A DNA stretch of 64,000 bases. Origin: Streptomyces dengpaensis. GTDB taxonomy: Bacteria > Actinomycetota > Actinomycetes > Streptomycetales > Streptomycetaceae. Each line of letters begins with the position of its first letter. The first letter of the stretch is position 1. A program made the translations under genes and the position numbers. Of the stretch, positions 40,312 to 48,955 are shown in pieces. The stretch is taken from assembly GCF_002946835.1 (NCBI RefSeq), contig NZ_CP026652.1, forward strand, positions 5,456,001-5,520,000, in the 5' to 3' direction. Below the pieces are notes generated by a model. That model was not told the origin of the DNA and searched no databases. It worked only from the letters and a program-made list of their open reading frames with translations.

Positions 40312-42269
40312 GCGCGGGCCGCGGCCAGCAGCGCGGAGATACGATCCGGCGCCACCGGGCGGGAGTACAGCCACCCCTGCCCGGTGTCGCAGCCGATGCC
40401 GCGCAGGCGGGAGGCCTGGGAGGCGGTCTCCACGCACTCGGCGGTGACCGTCAGGCCGAGCCGGTGGGCGAGTTGGATGAGGGCCTCGACGATGACCTCG
40501 TCGGCGGGGTTGGGGTGGGCGGACGTGCCGTCGGCGTTCTCGTACTGGAAGCCCCGTACGAAGGAGCCGTCCAGCTTCAGGACGGAGACCGGCAGGCGGC
40601 TGAGGTAGGCGAGGTTCGAGTAGCCGGTGCCGAAGTCGTCGATGGCGATGCGGACGCCCATCTCGCTGAGGGCCTGGAGGGCTTGCAGCGGGCGGCCCGC
40701 CGAACCCATCACCGCCGACTCCGTCAGCTCCAACTGGAGGAGATGCGGGGCGAGTCCGGTCTCCGCGAGGATCTCCGCCACGTCCGCGACGAGGTCGGAG
40801 TCCCACACCTGGCGTACGGCGACATTGACGCTGACGAAGATCGGCGGCGCGTCGGGATGGTCCAGCTGCCAGCGGCGGGCCTGGCTGCAGGCGGTGGCGA
40901 GCACCCAGCGGCCGAGCTGGACGATCGAACCGTCTTCCTCGGCCAGTCCGATGAACCGATTCGGCGTCAGCGTTCCGAACTGCGGGTGATTCCACCGTAC
41001 GAGGGCCTCGACTCCGCGTACGCCGCCGTCCGCCATGCCCACCAACGGCTGGTACTCCAGGGCGAATTCACCGCGGTCGACGGCCGCGCGCAGGGTGGAG
41101 GACAGCGCCTGGCGGGTCATGCGGTGGGCGTTGCGCTCCGGGTCGAAGAGGGTCCAGCGGCCCTTGCCGTCCGCCTTCGCCCAGTACAGCGTCGTGTCCG
41201 CGGCCTGCATCAGACCGGTCGCGGACGTCCCGGCCGCGCGCCGCTCGACGACCCCGATCGACGCGGAGAGGGACAGCCGCTGACCGGAGAGGTCGAAGGG
41301 CGCCTGAAGGGCCTTCAGTACGGAGTCGGCGAGGTCCGCCAACTGGTCCGTGCCCGTGGAGTCCTCGACGAGGAGTGCGAACTCGTCTCCGCCGAGTCTG
41401 GCCACCAGCGGAGTGGCCGCCCGCGCGTAACCCGCCTCGTCGGCGCAGCGCGTGAGGCGTTCGGCGACGGCCGCGAGCAGCCGGTCGCCGACGCGGTGGC
41501 CGAGCGTGTCGTTGACCGCCTTGAAACCGTCGAGGTCCAGATAGCAGAGCCCGATCCGGCCGGTGCCGCCCTCCTCGTACACCTCCGCCTCCAGAGCGGC
41601 CGACAGGCGCTCGAAGAACAGCGTGCGGTTGGGCAGCCGGGTCACCGGATCGTGCATCTGCAAGTGGCGCAGCCGCGCCTGGAGTTCACGCCGGGCGCTG
41701 ATGTCGGCGACGGACAGCAGCACGGCCTGCTCCTGCGGGGGCAGCGGCGCGACGGTCACCTGGACCCAGAGGGAGTGCCCGTCGGGGTGCTTGAGGCGGC
41801 GCGTGCAGCGCAGCCGGGCCTGCCGGCCGCGCAGCACCTCGCGGTACGCGTGCCAGGTGCGGGCGTCGGACGTCAGGTCCACGAGATCGGCGGCGATCCG
41901 CCCGACGAGCGCGTCCACCCGGGTGCCGAGCAGCGTGCCCAGCGACTCGTTGGCGGTGACGATGAGCCCCTCGCGGTCGACGACGGCCATCGCGAGGGGC
42001 GCGGTGCCAAAGGCGGCCCGGAAGGTGCGGGGTGACGGTCCGTCGGGTACGGGGGCGTACGCGGGCGCGTCGGAGCGTGTCTCGGCAGGGGCGTACGGGT
42101 CAGGAGGTGAACCGGGGGCGACGCATGCGCCGGAAGGTGACCCAGGGGTGAGGGATGCGCCGGGAGGCGCCCCTGCGGACAGACGAGGAGATGTGCCGAT
42201 ATGACGCTCTGTGACGGCCGGCCGGACGAGGTCTGCCGCGGGCGCCGGCCCTTCGGACGTTCCGCTCAC
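40302..42269 (-). CDS. PAS-GGDEF-EAL cyclic-di-GMP protein
   Basis: A 655-residue protein with a disordered Pro-rich N-terminus (to about 85) and a PAS domain (FGTAPLAMAVVDREGLIVTANESL...SVADISARRELQ). A diguanylate cyclase domain with an intact LGGDEFALL motif follows, then a phosphodiesterase domain with EALVRW, FVSVNVAVRQ, ELTES, DDFGTGYSNL and KLDGSFVRG. Both catalytic motifs are intact, so it could make and degrade c-di-GMP, the signal holding BldD-controlled development in check. No membrane helices. GTG at 42269 follows GGGAGCG. Confidence 0.92.
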   Translation of the reverse strand: MSGTSEGPAPAADLVRPAVTERHIGTSPRLSAGAPPGASLTPGSPSGACVAPGSPPDPYAPAETRSDAPAYAPVPDGPSPRTFRAAFGTAPLAMAVVDREGLIVTANESLGTLLGTRVDALVGRIAADLVDLTSDARTWHAYREVLRGRQARLRCTRRLKHPDGHSLWVQVTVAPLPPQEQAVLLSVADISARRELQARLRHLQMHDPVTRLPNRTLFFERLSAALEAEVYEEGGTGRIGLCYLDLDGFKAVNDTLGHRVGDRLLAAVAERLTRCADEAGYARAATPLVARLGGDEFALLVEDSTGTDQLADLADSVLKALQAPFDLSGQRLSLSASIGVVERRAAGTSATGLMQAADTTLYWAKADGKGRWTLFDPERNAHRMTRQALSSTLRAAVDRGEFALEYQPLVGMADGGVRGVEALVRWNHPQFGTLTPNRFIGLAEEDGSIVQLGRWVLATACSQARRWQLDHPDAPPIFVSVNVAVRQVWDSDLVADVAEILAETGLAPHLLQLELTESAVMGSAGRPLQALQALSEMGVRIAIDDFGTGYSNLAYLSRLPVSVLKLDGSFVRGFQYENADGTSAHPNPADEVIVEALIQLAHRLGLTVTAECVETASQASRLRGIGCDTGQGWLYSRPVAPDRISALLAAARAQA

Positions 42270-42622
42270 CGCTCGCTCCCGCAGTGCACTCGTTCTTCGT
42301 ATGGTCTCTCGGGGTGGTCGGCCGGTGCTGGACGGCCGCACAAGCCGTGTCCGTGCAGGAAAGTGTGCCGATCATAGAGGCATGCCTCGGGGACTTGCAG
42401 CCACTGTCCAGTGTCCCCGAACAACGGCCTCTTCCGGCAGATCGTTTCTGCTCGCATCTGGACGGGATCCTTCCACCGCGGATCGCATGTGACGTTCCGT
42501 GAGTGCTCGGGGTGTCGGTCTCGCGGGTCCCCTCACTCTTCTGGTGCAGACAAACAGGGCGAAATCATACGAACTCCCCCAGGCTGGGTGCGGTATCCCG
42601 AATTCCGCATCCGGAGGTCGCT
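42270..42622. other. 353-bp divergent intergenic region
   Basis: Lies between the GGDEF-EAL and M6-protease genes and should contain both promoters. A CGGGGAC...GTCCCCG inverted repeat (about 42396-42421) is the only structure seen. No gene is recognised. Confidence 0.5.
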
Positions 42623-44035
42623 GTGCCGCGTCCGCGCCCCCTGAGGGGTCTCACCCTTGAGGCCTTGCGGGATTTCACTCGTGAGACCCTACGGGGCCTC
42701 ACCCGTGACGGGGCGCCACGTTGGCGCAGCCCCGCGGCCGTGTTCACCTCGATGACCGCGCTCGCCGCGACCTCCCTGCTGCCGGGCCCCGCGCTCGCCG
42801 AATCCCAGTCGGCGGTATGCGCCCTGGAGCGGACCGACGCCCACCACTCGGAGGGCGTCGACACCTGGAACTCCGCGTATGTGCGGCCCGACCACCCCCT
42901 CGACGCGGTGATGGTCTTCCTGTCCTTCCCCGACTCGCGGCCGCGCGTCACGCCCGCCGAACTGGCCGCCGACCACTTCCCGGCCACCAGACTCTTCTTC
43001 GAGCGCGCCTCCTACGGCAAGTTCACCGTGCGGCCGCATGCCCAGCGCGACTGGATCCGGATGCCGCACCCCTCCACGTCGTACGCCATACGGCGTGACT
43101 GGAACGCCGGGCAGCGCGCCGCCTACCTGCGCGACGCGATCACCGCGGCCGACCGGCAGGTCGACTTCTCGCGCTACGAGATCGTCTACCTCGTGGCCGA
43201 CCCGGATGCGCCGGGCGTCGACTCCGACGCCACGAAGGTCGTCAACCTCGACACGCCCTTGAGCGCCGACGGCAGGGACATCCGCCGCGTGGTCACGGTC
43301 TTCGAGAAACACCCGCCGGACCGCCTCGTCCTCGCCCACGAGACCGGCCACGTCTTCGACCTGCCCGACCTGTACCACCGCCCCACCGACGGCAAGATCG
43401 ACTGGGACACCTACGTCGGCGACTGGGACCTCATGGGCAGCCAGTTCGGACTCGCCCCCGACCTGTTCGGCTGGCACAAGTGGAAGCTCGGCTGGCTGGA
43501 CGAGGAGCAGGTGGCGTGCGTGCGGGGGACGGGGGGTACGCGGTTGACGATGGAGGCGGTGGGGTCCTCGAGTCCCTCGGCGGCGGGAGCGGCTGGTCCT
43601 CGTGCGTGGCCGGCCGGCTCGGCTGGTTCGGCCGGTTCGGCTGGTTCGGCTGGTTCGGGAGGCGCGCCGGGCGTGTCGGGTGCGCGGCTCTTCGGTTCCG
43701 GCCAGGGAACCAAGCTGGCGGTGGTCCGTACGGGTCTCGACAGCGTGCTCGCCTTCGAGGTGCGCGCCTCGGGGGGCAACGACGGCGCGACGTGCACGCA
43801 GGGCGTCCTCGTCTACCGCGTCCGTAGCGAGGCCGCGTCGGGCGACGGCCCGGTCGAGGTCCTCGACGCACACCCCCACTCCGAGGCCTGCTGGGAAGGC
43901 TCGGTCTACCCGGCCCTCGCGGACGCGCCGGTGGCGCTGGGGGAGAGCTACACGGTCCCGGGCGAGAAGGTCCGGGTCGAGGTGGAGGACCGGACGGCTT
44001 CGGGGGCGTGGACGGTGACGATCACGACGGGCTGA
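42623..44035 (+). CDS. Secreted M6-family metalloprotease
   Basis: A 470-residue exported protein of the immune-inhibitor-A-like M6 group. A long n-region and hydrophobic segment end near ALA-ESQS (about residue 60). The zinc site is LAHETGHVFDLPDLY (HExxH plus downstream Asp), followed by GDWDLMGSQFG with its conserved Met. A low-complexity GSAGSAGSAGSAGS run (from 9-bp repeats at about 43616-43660) interrupts the region after the catalytic domain. Cys pairs suggest disulfides. GGAGGT before GTG at 42623 sets the start. Confidence 0.87.
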   Translation: MPRPRPLRGLTLEALRDFTRETLRGLTRDGAPRWRSPAAVFTSMTALAATSLLPGPALAESQSAVCALERTDAHHSEGVDTWNSAYVRPDHPLDAVMVFLSFPDSRPRVTPAELAADHFPATRLFFERASYGKFTVRPHAQRDWIRMPHPSTSYAIRRDWNAGQRAAYLRDAITAADRQVDFSRYEIVYLVADPDAPGVDSDATKVVNLDTPLSADGRDIRRVVTVFEKHPPDRLVLAHETGHVFDLPDLYHRPTDGKIDWDTYVGDWDLMGSQFGLAPDLFGWHKWKLGWLDEEQVACVRGTGGTRLTMEAVGSSSPSAAGAAGPRAWPAGSAGSAGSAGSAGSGGAPGVSGARLFGSGQGTKLAVVRTGLDSVLAFEVRASGGNDGATCTQGVLVYRVRSEAASGDGPVEVLDAHPHSEACWEGSVYPALADAPVALGESYTVPGEKVRVEVEDRTASGAWTVTITTG

Positions 44036-44122
44036 GCCTTCGCGACTCCGGTCACTGGGCCGGCCTCAGGGGGTGTGGGTGGCGGAGCCCCCACAGACCG
44101 CGGCGAAGCCGCGCAGAAATGA

Positions 44123-44168
44123 CGATGGCGAGACGGTTCGCGCTTTCCGCGAACACGCCTCGCCATCG
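44123..44168 (-). terminator. Terminator of tRNA-Lys copy 3
   Basis: CGATGGCGAG pairs exactly with CTCGCCATCG, with an inner GTTCGCG/CGCGAAC stem. It lies 6 bp past the tRNA 3' end and may also stop the M6-protease transcript. Confidence 0.85.
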
Positions 44169-44174
44169 CTAGCG

Positions 44175-44248
44175 TGCGCCGCCAGGGACTCGAACCCCGG
44201 ACCCGCTGATTAAGAGTCAGCTGCTCTAACCAACTGAGCTAGCGGCGC
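44175..44248 (-). tRNA. tRNA-Lys (anticodon CTT), copy 3
   Basis: Identical over 74 bases to copies 1 and 2. Its first ten bases overlap the end of the upstream prim-pol-like gene, whose TAG stop is formed by tRNA positions 8-10. Confidence 0.97.
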
Positions 44249-44838
44249 CTGCTGACGTCGTAGACCTTAGCATCCTGATCGGTGGGAGGAAAAATCGATA
44301 TCCGCACCGCCTCCGAGGCCGTCGCTCGGGCCGCCCGGACGGCCGCCCAGAGCAGGATCTCGGCCCCCGGAAGCCAGGGATGCCGGGTGTCGGGCGCGAC
44401 GAGCCAGCGGGATTCCAGGCGGGCGGCGGGGCTGGGCCCGGTGCCGCCGACGCTCAGTGCGGGCACGGTGACCGCGTCTCCCGTGCCGTGACAGAGCAGG
44501 GGCGCAACCGCACCGCACCGCCCCGCGCGCCCGGCGGCCTCCTCCCACTCCAGGAGCGACGGCAGCCGCTGAGCCGTACCGGGCGCGGCGAACAGCAGCA
44601 TGCGGCCGCGGTACGCCGCCACCGGGCCCGAGCCCGGTCCGTCGTCCCATAATCGGTCGAGCATCCGCCGCCCGAAGATCGCCGGAGCGTTGACGATGTC
44701 GAAGGCACTGCCGCAGGGCAGGACGACCGGGGCGTCGGGCCGTTCCGCCCACAGGGCGAGCGTGCTGCGCGGATACGTTCCTGCGGAGGCGAGCCAGGCG
44801 GCGCCCTCGGAGGCGACTCCTGCGATGTCGAAGCTCAT
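44239..44838 (-). CDS. Prim-pol-like (bifunctional DNA primase/polymerase N-terminal) small protein
   Basis: A 199-residue protein resembling the short streptomycete proteins annotated as bifunctional DNA primase/polymerase N-terminal domain. Recognisable stretches are PVVLPCGSAFDIVNAPAIFG, GPVAAYRGRMLLFAAPGTAQRLPSLLEW and GTGDAVTVPALS. A full primase acid set is not apparent, so activity is doubtful. The frame continues to TAG at 44239-44241 inside the tRNA-Lys sequence, giving the C-terminus DVSRRR. With one transcript, RNase P cleavage at the tRNA 5' end would cut off the stop codon. No strong ribosome site is seen at the start. Confidence 0.72.
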   Translation of the reverse strand: MSFDIAGVASEGAAWLASAGTYPRSTLALWAERPDAPVVLPCGSAFDIVNAPAIFGRRMLDRLWDDGPGSGPVAAYRGRMLLFAAPGTAQRLPSLLEWEEAAGRAGRCGAVAPLLCHGTGDAVTVPALSVGGTGPSPAARLESRWLVAPDTRHPWLPGAEILLWAAVRAARATASEAVRISIFPPTDQDAKVYDVSRRR

Positions 44839-44937
44839 GCCGCCAGATGTACCGGTGGTAGGCGTCCGGTCTCGGAGGGTTGCCGGAAATCGGGACGGGA
44901 GGGGGCGGGGAGGAGTATCTGCTCTTCAGCTGCTTTT

Positions 44938-45066
44938 CAGCCCGTCCGGCGTTCGAGGACGAGCGCGAAGCGCGATACGGGGGTCTGGGGGCGCTGTATC
45001 CATCAGCGGCTCCGCCGCGGGCCCCAGGTACGGGAATGGGCAGGGGCGGCGGGGGCGAAAACCCTA
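44938..45066 (+). repeat. Dispersed intergenic repeat, copy C
   Basis: Fills the 244-bp gap between the prim-pol-like gene and the 122-residue gene. It shares with copy B the AGCGGCTCCGCCGCGGGC block, GGTACGGGA and the GGGGCGGCGGGGGCGAAAA end. It shares with copy A the GAGGACGAGCGCGAAGCGCGA and GGGGGTCTGGGGGC blocks. Confidence 0.82.
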
Positions 45067-45082
45067 CGCGCACCCCCACGAC

Positions 45083-45451
45083 TCACAGGTGATCGCCCAC
45101 CCCATGGTTCCCCTCAACCCCCCGAAGCAGATCCTGACCGAACTCGACCATCCGCTTCGCGTAGTCCTCGGTCCACTCGGCCTGGTCGGCGATCGCGGCC
45201 GGAGTGAGCCGGTCAAACCGCCGGGGATCGGCAAGCTGCGCCGCGGCGATCGCCTGGAACTCGACCGCCCGATCCGCGGCAGCCCGAAACGCCTGCGTCA
45301 GCTCCGTGGCCCGGTCCAGCAGCGCACGCGGATCGTCGATCGACTCCAGACCGAAGAAATGCTCCGGATCCCCGGCGGCTTCCGCGGGCTCGAAGAGCAG
45401 GGGCGCGGGGCGTAGCCGCGGTTCGTTCCGACGCGGCGTGGGCTCCGCCAT
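45083..45451 (-). CDS. Small conserved hypothetical protein
   Basis: A 122-residue soluble, acidic, mostly helical protein (for example RALLDRATELTQAFRAAADRAVEFQAIAAAQLADPRRF). No catalytic motif, signal peptide or membrane segment is visible and I do not recognise the family. GAGGAGA precedes the ATG at 45451, so it is very likely translated. It is followed by repeat C and preceded by the duplicated end of the helicase gene; all genes here point left. Confidence 0.72.
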   Translation of the reverse strand: MAEPTPRRNEPRLRPAPLLFEPAEAAGDPEHFFGLESIDDPRALLDRATELTQAFRAAADRAVEFQAIAAAQLADPRRFDRLTPAAIADQAEWTEDYAKRMVEFGQDLLRGVEGNHGVGDHL

Positions 45452-45620
45452 GTCTTCTCCTCCTCGTACGGTTCAGGGACCCGCCTCGTCAGTGGGCCAC
45501 CGTCTATTGTCTCTCGCCCGCGCAAGTGGGCCGGAGAGGCCAGGCTCCATCCCCCCGGCGGGGTACCCACAGCGGAGGGGCTCGGCGCCGGCCGTGGCAG
45601 TGCCGGAGCGATAGAGGTGC

Positions 45621-45922
45621 CGTCCGGCGGATGGGCGGCGGGGCGCCCGGCGCCAGCCCCGGAGGTGCCGGCGTGTCGGTCAAGGTCGCCAAGCCACCTG
45701 GTGCTCTGCCGGATGCGACAGCACCGCGTGATTGGCCTCCCAGCCATCCGGGCTGTTTCCATTGGCCGCCTCCGGCGGCGTGCCGGACTCCGTCTGGCGG
45801 ACGGGCGGCGGGGTGCTTGGCGCCAGCCCCGGAGGTGCCGGCGTGTCGGTCAAGGTCGCCAAGCCACCCGGTGCTCCGCCAGATGCGACAGCACCGCGTG
45901 ATTGGCCTCCCACCCATCCGGG
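45621..45922. repeat. 132-bp segment duplicated at 170-bp offset across the helicase 3' end
   Basis: Positions 45621-45752 and 45791-45922 match at all but about ten bases. The right copy contains the last 73 bp of the helicase gene plus 59 bp downstream; the left copy lies wholly beyond the stop in the 398-bp stretch 45452-45849, which has no gene. A DGWEANHAVLSH peptide can be read in both copies. Confidence 0.92.
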
Positions 45923-47196
45923 AACTTCACCGTGACCCCCAGCTGCACCGGCTCCGTCGACGGATGGTCGTCCAGCAGCTCCGTCACCCCCGCCCGGCAC
46001 ACCACGATGCACGCGTGCCGATGCCGGGACGCCAGCACGCACAACCGCCCCGTCTCCAGGTGGAACGCGGTCGCGTCCGGCCGCCCCGACAGCGGATGGA
46101 GCACCACGGTCACATCGAACTCCCGGCCCTGAAGCCGGTTCGCCGTGTCGACGGTGACGTCCGCGACGCCGAGGTCCGCCAGCGCCGCCCGTACGGCCGC
46201 GGCCTGGTCCCGGTGCGCCGTGCCGACGGCGATCCGGTCGGCCGTCAGCGGCACCGGATCGTCCGCCCGCTCCGACGTGGCCGCGCCACCCCGGTCCAGC
46301 AGCCGGCGTACGACCTGGGCGACGGCCCGTACCGCCTCGGGATCCGTACGAGGCGTGTGCCGGGCCGGCAGCTCCAGCAGCCCCCAACCTGCCTCCGCCG
46401 CCTCGTCGATGACCCGGTCGGGCCCCGAACCGTCCGACGGGACGGCGAAGTTCAGCCGCCGGTCGCCATGCCCCGTACCGCTGCGGAACGGCGTATACGG
46501 ATAGAAGGCGTCCGAGACCAGCGGTGCCGCGGAGGCGGGCAGCCGCCAGGACACCGGCAGCCGGTGCTGCGGCAGCTCCGGATTGTGGGCGAGCAGCGTC
46601 GTCACCGCCGACGCCGACGGGTCGTACGACAGCCCGGCCCACTGCTCGGACCCCACGATCGCGAAGGGGTCCAACTGCCCCGGGTCGCCCACGAACAGCG
46701 CCCGCTCGAAGAGCCCGGCAACGGCGAGCAGCGCGTCCGAGCGCATCTGGTACGCCTCGTCGACGATCGCGTGCCGCCACGGCTCGACGCCCTTGACGTG
46801 GGCCCACTTGGCGGCGGTCGAGATGACGACGTCGAGGCCCGCAAGGTCGGCCGCCTTGGCGGACTTGCGTACGTTCTCCAGGCCGTCGAGCGCCTTGTCG
46901 TACGGGTCGGGGTCGCTGCTGTGCAGCCGTCCGACGGGCAGCCCGGGGTCCTTCTCGGCGAGCCGCAGCACCAGGTCGTCGACCTGCGCGTTGGTCTGCG
47001 CGATGACCATCAACGGGCGCCCTGCGGCGGCCAGTTCGAGCGCGGCGCGCACGACGAGGGTCGACTTCCCGGCACCGGGCGGGGAGTCGACGACCACTCC
47101 CCGGTGGGTGCCGTGCAAGGTGTCGCGCAGGATCGCGTCGGTGGCGCGGGTGGCTTCGGCACCGGGCTCGAAGGCCGCGGTGGGCAGGCCGTTCAA
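45850..47196 (-). CDS. UPF1/Dna2-like SF1 helicase
   Basis: A 448-residue superfamily-1 helicase. Walker A is SPPGAGKST (Lys44), motif Ia AQTNAQVDDLV, Walker B IVDEAYQM (Asp146-Glu147), motif III FVGDPGQLDPF. The UPF1-like C-terminal motifs are VDTANRLQGREFDVTVV and CVLASRHRHACIVV. Q and R residues needed for ATP turnover appear present. The TTG start at 47196 has GAGGAG upstream. It is third in a leftward run with an Fe-S nuclease and an unknown protein, arguing for a joint DNA-processing role. Its own 3' end has been duplicated downstream. Confidence 0.88.
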   Translation of the reverse strand: MNGLPTAAFEPGAEATRATDAILRDTLHGTHRGVVVDSPPGAGKSTLVVRAALELAAAGRPLMVIAQTNAQVDDLVLRLAEKDPGLPVGRLHSSDPDPYDKALDGLENVRKSAKAADLAGLDVVISTAAKWAHVKGVEPWRHAIVDEAYQMRSDALLAVAGLFERALFVGDPGQLDPFAIVGSEQWAGLSYDPSASAVTTLLAHNPELPQHRLPVSWRLPASAAPLVSDAFYPYTPFRSGTGHGDRRLNFAVPSDGSGPDRVIDEAAEAGWGLLELPARHTPRTDPEAVRAVAQVVRRLLDRGGAATSERADDPVPLTADRIAVGTAHRDQAAAVRAALADLGVADVTVDTANRLQGREFDVTVVLHPLSGRPDATAFHLETGRLCVLASRHRHACIVVCRAGVTELLDDHPSTEPVQLGVTVKFPDGWEANHAVLSHLAEHRVAWRP

Positions 47197-47365
47197 CGAA
47201 CGCTCTCCTCGGTCACGGGGTTCACGGGACCGTCTTCCCCGGTCACGCGGTCCACAAGTCCGTCTTCCGCGGTCACGCGGTCCAAAGGACGTCTTCCGTC
47301 ACGGGGTTCCACAGGACGCCCTCCCAGGTCACGGAGGTTCATAGGACGTCCTCGTCCGTCACCGG
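47193..47365. repeat. About six degenerate 27-30 bp repeats between the unknown gene and the helicase gene
   Basis: Read on the minus strand, units of the type CCGTGACC-GAGGAC-GTCC-TGAACC follow one another from the end of the 538-residue gene (PVTDEDVL-stop) to the helicase start. Drift and length changes are marked, so the array is older than others here. Later copies still read as DRVTAEDG- and DRVTGEDG-like peptides. The last copy supplies the helicase ribosome site. Confidence 0.8.
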
Positions 47366-48955
47366 GTCCGGCAGGGGTACGGCCTCGGGTTCGCCCGGCG
47401 GCCCGCCGTGCGTCCACGGTGTCTCCTCCGGGTCGGGCAGTTTCGCGCCGCCCCGCTGCTCGTGCTCGAAGAGCGTGAAGCAGACCAGGTCCCCCTTCTC
47501 CGGCACGGACCCGGCCTCGGGCTCCTTGCCGCGCCCCATCTTGTCGACGACGCGCAGGACCACGAGGGCGCCCCCGTCGCCCCCGTCCTCGGTTGCCCCC
47601 TCGTACCCCACGAACTCGGCGGCCTGCGGCTTCCCGCCCAACGACCGGTACACCTTCGTACGCTCACCGAGATGCGGCTGGTCCTCCGTGCGGACGGTCA
47701 CCAGCGGGCGCGGGCTGGGCCGCTTGCCCTCGCTGTACGCCATCACGACATCCGTGACCTCGCCCGCGAACGCCTCCCCGGCGAGCCGCCGCCCGGCCAT
47801 GACGAGCGGGTCGTCGAGGGCCTCCTGGGCTTCCAGCCGGGCCTGTTCCCGCTCGCGGGTGGCGAGTTTGTTCGCCGCGGTGACCGCGTCGTCGCGGCGC
47901 GGCTGCGGGGGTTCGCCCGCGGTGATCCGGTCGCGGTGGCTGGTGAACGACCAGCGGTCGCGGGTCCACCGGTCGGCGGCGTGCGCGCCCTCGGGGAGCG
48001 CGCGCAGCAGGTCGAGCCCGTGCCACACCGCGTCCCAGGTGGGCCGGGTGACGCTCTCGACGAGCGCGCGGATCTCCCGCTCGGCGGCGGTGAGCGCGCC
48101 GAGCCGGTCGTCCGCCTCGATGCCGTCCTCGGCGGCGGCGAACGCCGTACGCGCGCGGTCGTAGCGCTCGATGGCGGGGGCCAGCAGCATGTTGTCGAAG
48201 GCGGGGTCGGTGGCGGGTCCGGCGGGCGGGCAGACGAGTTGGCCCCGGGAGTCCCGCCGAAGCCCGGCCCGCAGCGCGCCCTGCGCGCCCGACTCGCCTT
48301 CCGGCGGGTCGATCCAGGCGAGCAGCGCGCCCAGGTGCTGGTCCTCCAGGCTGCTCTGTCCGGTGGCCCAGTGCCGTGACAGTACGTCGGTGAGGGCGAG
48401 CAGGAGGGACGAGCCGGGCACCCGGGCCCGCTCCCCGTAGTGCGTCAGCCACCGCCCGAGCAGCGGCACCCGGGGCGGCGCCGGATGGGGCGTCTCGGGA
48501 TCCTGCTCGGCGGTGCGCCGGAACCGCATGGAGCGCCCGAGCAGCCGTACGAACTCGATGCCCGCACGGCTCGGCACGATCAACTGCGGGGCGTCCGCGC
48601 ACAGTTCGACCTCGACCTTGACCCGCTTCCCGGTCTCCGGATCGGTCTCGCTGCGCTCGGCCGCCTCGACCACGTCGGCGTACGCGTCGATGTACGGAAG
48701 GACGACGTCCGCCAGCTCGGCGAGGAATGCGAACCGCAGATCCCGGTCCCGGGGCTGCGGCACGACGAGCAGCCTGGGCGCGTCCCGCTCGGTCCCGACG
48801 AGCGCCCCGAGCGGGGCCCCGGCCTCACCCGCGGTGACCAGCGGTACGAACACCAGGGGCCGCTCGGTGAGATGCCGGTGCCGCACGGTGGCGACAGCCT
48901 GGGCCCGCCCGCTCTCCACGGCTTCCAGCCGAGCGAGGGTGGCGATCAACGACAT
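47339..48955 (-). CDS. Unknown 538-residue protein between nuclease and helicase genes
   Basis: I do not recognise this protein. It has no signal peptide or membrane helix. The first 110 residues look like an alpha/beta domain (MSLIATLARLEAVESGRAQAVATVRHRH). The middle (about 110-400) is helical and arginine-rich with several Trp. The last part (from about 410, LVTVRTEDQPHLGERTKVYRSLGG) looks beta-rich like an OB/1B-type domain, ending in Pro/Glu-rich sequence. Its ATG overlaps the nuclease stop by 10 bp and the helicase follows, so it is probably a subunit of one complex. A structural search would be decisive. Confidence 0.85.
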   Translation of the reverse strand: MSLIATLARLEAVESGRAQAVATVRHRHLTERPLVFVPLVTAGEAGAPLGALVGTERDAPRLLVVPQPRDRDLRFAFLAELADVVLPYIDAYADVVEAAERSETDPETGKRVKVEVELCADAPQLIVPSRAGIEFVRLLGRSMRFRRTAEQDPETPHPAPPRVPLLGRWLTHYGERARVPGSSLLLALTDVLSRHWATGQSSLEDQHLGALLAWIDPPEGESGAQGALRAGLRRDSRGQLVCPPAGPATDPAFDNMLLAPAIERYDRARTAFAAAEDGIEADDRLGALTAAEREIRALVESVTRPTWDAVWHGLDLLRALPEGAHAADRWTRDRWSFTSHRDRITAGEPPQPRRDDAVTAANKLATREREQARLEAQEALDDPLVMAGRRLAGEAFAGEVTDVVMAYSEGKRPSPRPLVTVRTEDQPHLGERTKVYRSLGGKPQAAEFVGYEGATEDGGDGGALVVLRVVDKMGRGKEPEAGSVPEKGDLVCFTLFEHEQRGGAKLPDPEETPWTHGGPPGEPEAVPLPDPVTDEDVL

